DNA from: Candidatus Enterococcus moelleringii | Lineage (GTDB): Bacteria; Bacillota; Bacilli; Lactobacillales; Enterococcaceae | Direction of reading: 5' to 3' | Assembly: GCF_017377575.1 (NCBI RefSeq) | Contig: NZ_JAFREM010000027.1 | Span: forward strand, 1-64,000 | DNA length: 64,000 bases | Shown: positions 63,837 to 64,000 of the stretch, in pieces | Layout: each line of letters opens with the position of its first letter | Position numbering within the stretch: position 1 is the first letter of the stretch | Notes under the pieces: generated by a model | Seen by the model: only the letters and a program-made list of their open reading frames with translations | Database searches by the model: none | What the model was told of the DNA's origin: nothing | Position numbers and translations under genes: made by a program

Positions 63837-64000
63837 TTATGGTTCTGGATGCAGCACCCGACGTAGGAATTCTTTAGTACGGGCTTCTTTTGGTCGAACG
63901 AAGAGGTCTTCTGGTGAGCCTTCTTCAGCGATCAAGCCTTGATCCATGAAGATTACCCGGTCAGATACTTCTTTAGCAAAGGCCATTTCGTGGGTTACCA
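63837..64000 (-). CDS. Polar amino-acid ABC transporter ATP-binding protein (3' fragment)
   Basis: The last 54 codons of an ATPase that continues beyond the window. The translated part begins [20 protein letters not shown] (H-loop THEM) and includes [20 protein letters not shown] and LRRVL before TAA, as in GlnQ/ArtP-type proteins. It is a different gene from the ATPase at 7619-8350, although the C-terminal pattern is similar. Substrate not determinable. Confidence 0.85.
   Translation of the reverse strand, partial: VTHEMAFAKEVSDRVIFMDQGLIAEEGSPEDLFVRPKEARTKEFLRRVLHPEP

Overview
The window looks like the chromosome of a low-to-mid GC lactic acid bacterium of the Enterococcus type, probably one of the yellow-pigmented species. 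The evidence is the gene content and order: radA-yacL-gltX-cysE-cysS-mrnC-rlmB-yacP-sigH, ymfFHI-rodZ-pgsA-cinA-recA-rny, ispE-adcACB-purR-glmU-prs, an LPXTG surface protein, an Mga-type regulator and a C30 carotenoid operon (crtN-crtM). Species assignment is inference. No rRNA, tRNA, CRISPR array, complete insertion sequence or prophage was seen.

Layout. 0-7.5 kb is accessory: two divergent XRE regulators, a GatD-like dehydrogenase, an LPXTG adhesin-like protein, a membrane protein with Asp-box repeats and a SWIM zinc-finger protein. 7.6-13 kb is a minus-strand amino-acid ABC transporter operon headed by a UROD-family methyltransferase-like protein, with a LysR gene upstream; both transcripts start with a short, Cys-containing upstream ORF followed by a terminator. 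13.1-19 kb holds a DeoR regulator overlapping a degenerate M24 peptidase-like protein, a MOP-family flippase, a thioesterase and an orphan TrpX-like lipoprotein whose leader encodes a Phe-rich peptide and a terminator. 19-21.2 kb is a two-gene radical-SAM DNA-repair cassette behind a LexA-type box. 21.2-24.3 kb is a divergent pair of secreted hydrolases sharing three DUF5648-like repeats. 24.4-28.2 kb carries an alpha/beta hydrolase and crtN-crtM-tetR. From 28.3 to 59.6 kb the window is mainly conserved housekeeping: dut-radA-yacL-gltX, a Cys T-box, cysE-cysS-mrnC-rlmB-yacP-sigH, veg, mscL, the ymf/EF-P modification group, rodZ, pgsA, cinA, recA, rny, mprF, hsp20, ispE, the adc zinc importer, purR, glmU and prs.

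The most unusual stretch is the 1.86 kb without protein genes between prs and an mga-like regulator (59.64-61.50 kb). It holds five near-identical units. Read on the minus strand, each looks like a complete small-RNA gene: a direct-repeat box, a -10 element, about 45 nt of invariant C/U-rich sequence complementary to a Shine-Dalgarno/ATGAAAAAG start region, and an intrinsic terminator whose stem covaries between copies and whose loop is CCACCCA. The plan resembles the multicopy LhrC sRNAs of Listeria. Interleaved with them are copies of a second repeat of about 180 bp, which also occurs beyond the LPXTG-gene and recA terminators; one end of it always abuts the U-tract of an intrinsic terminator.

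Three transcripts (UROD operon, lysR, trpX-like) share a leader plan: a strong-RBS upstream ORF, a GUACC-containing motif and a terminator just before the gene. This looks like an attenuation or riboregulatory system distinct from the T-box present at cysE.
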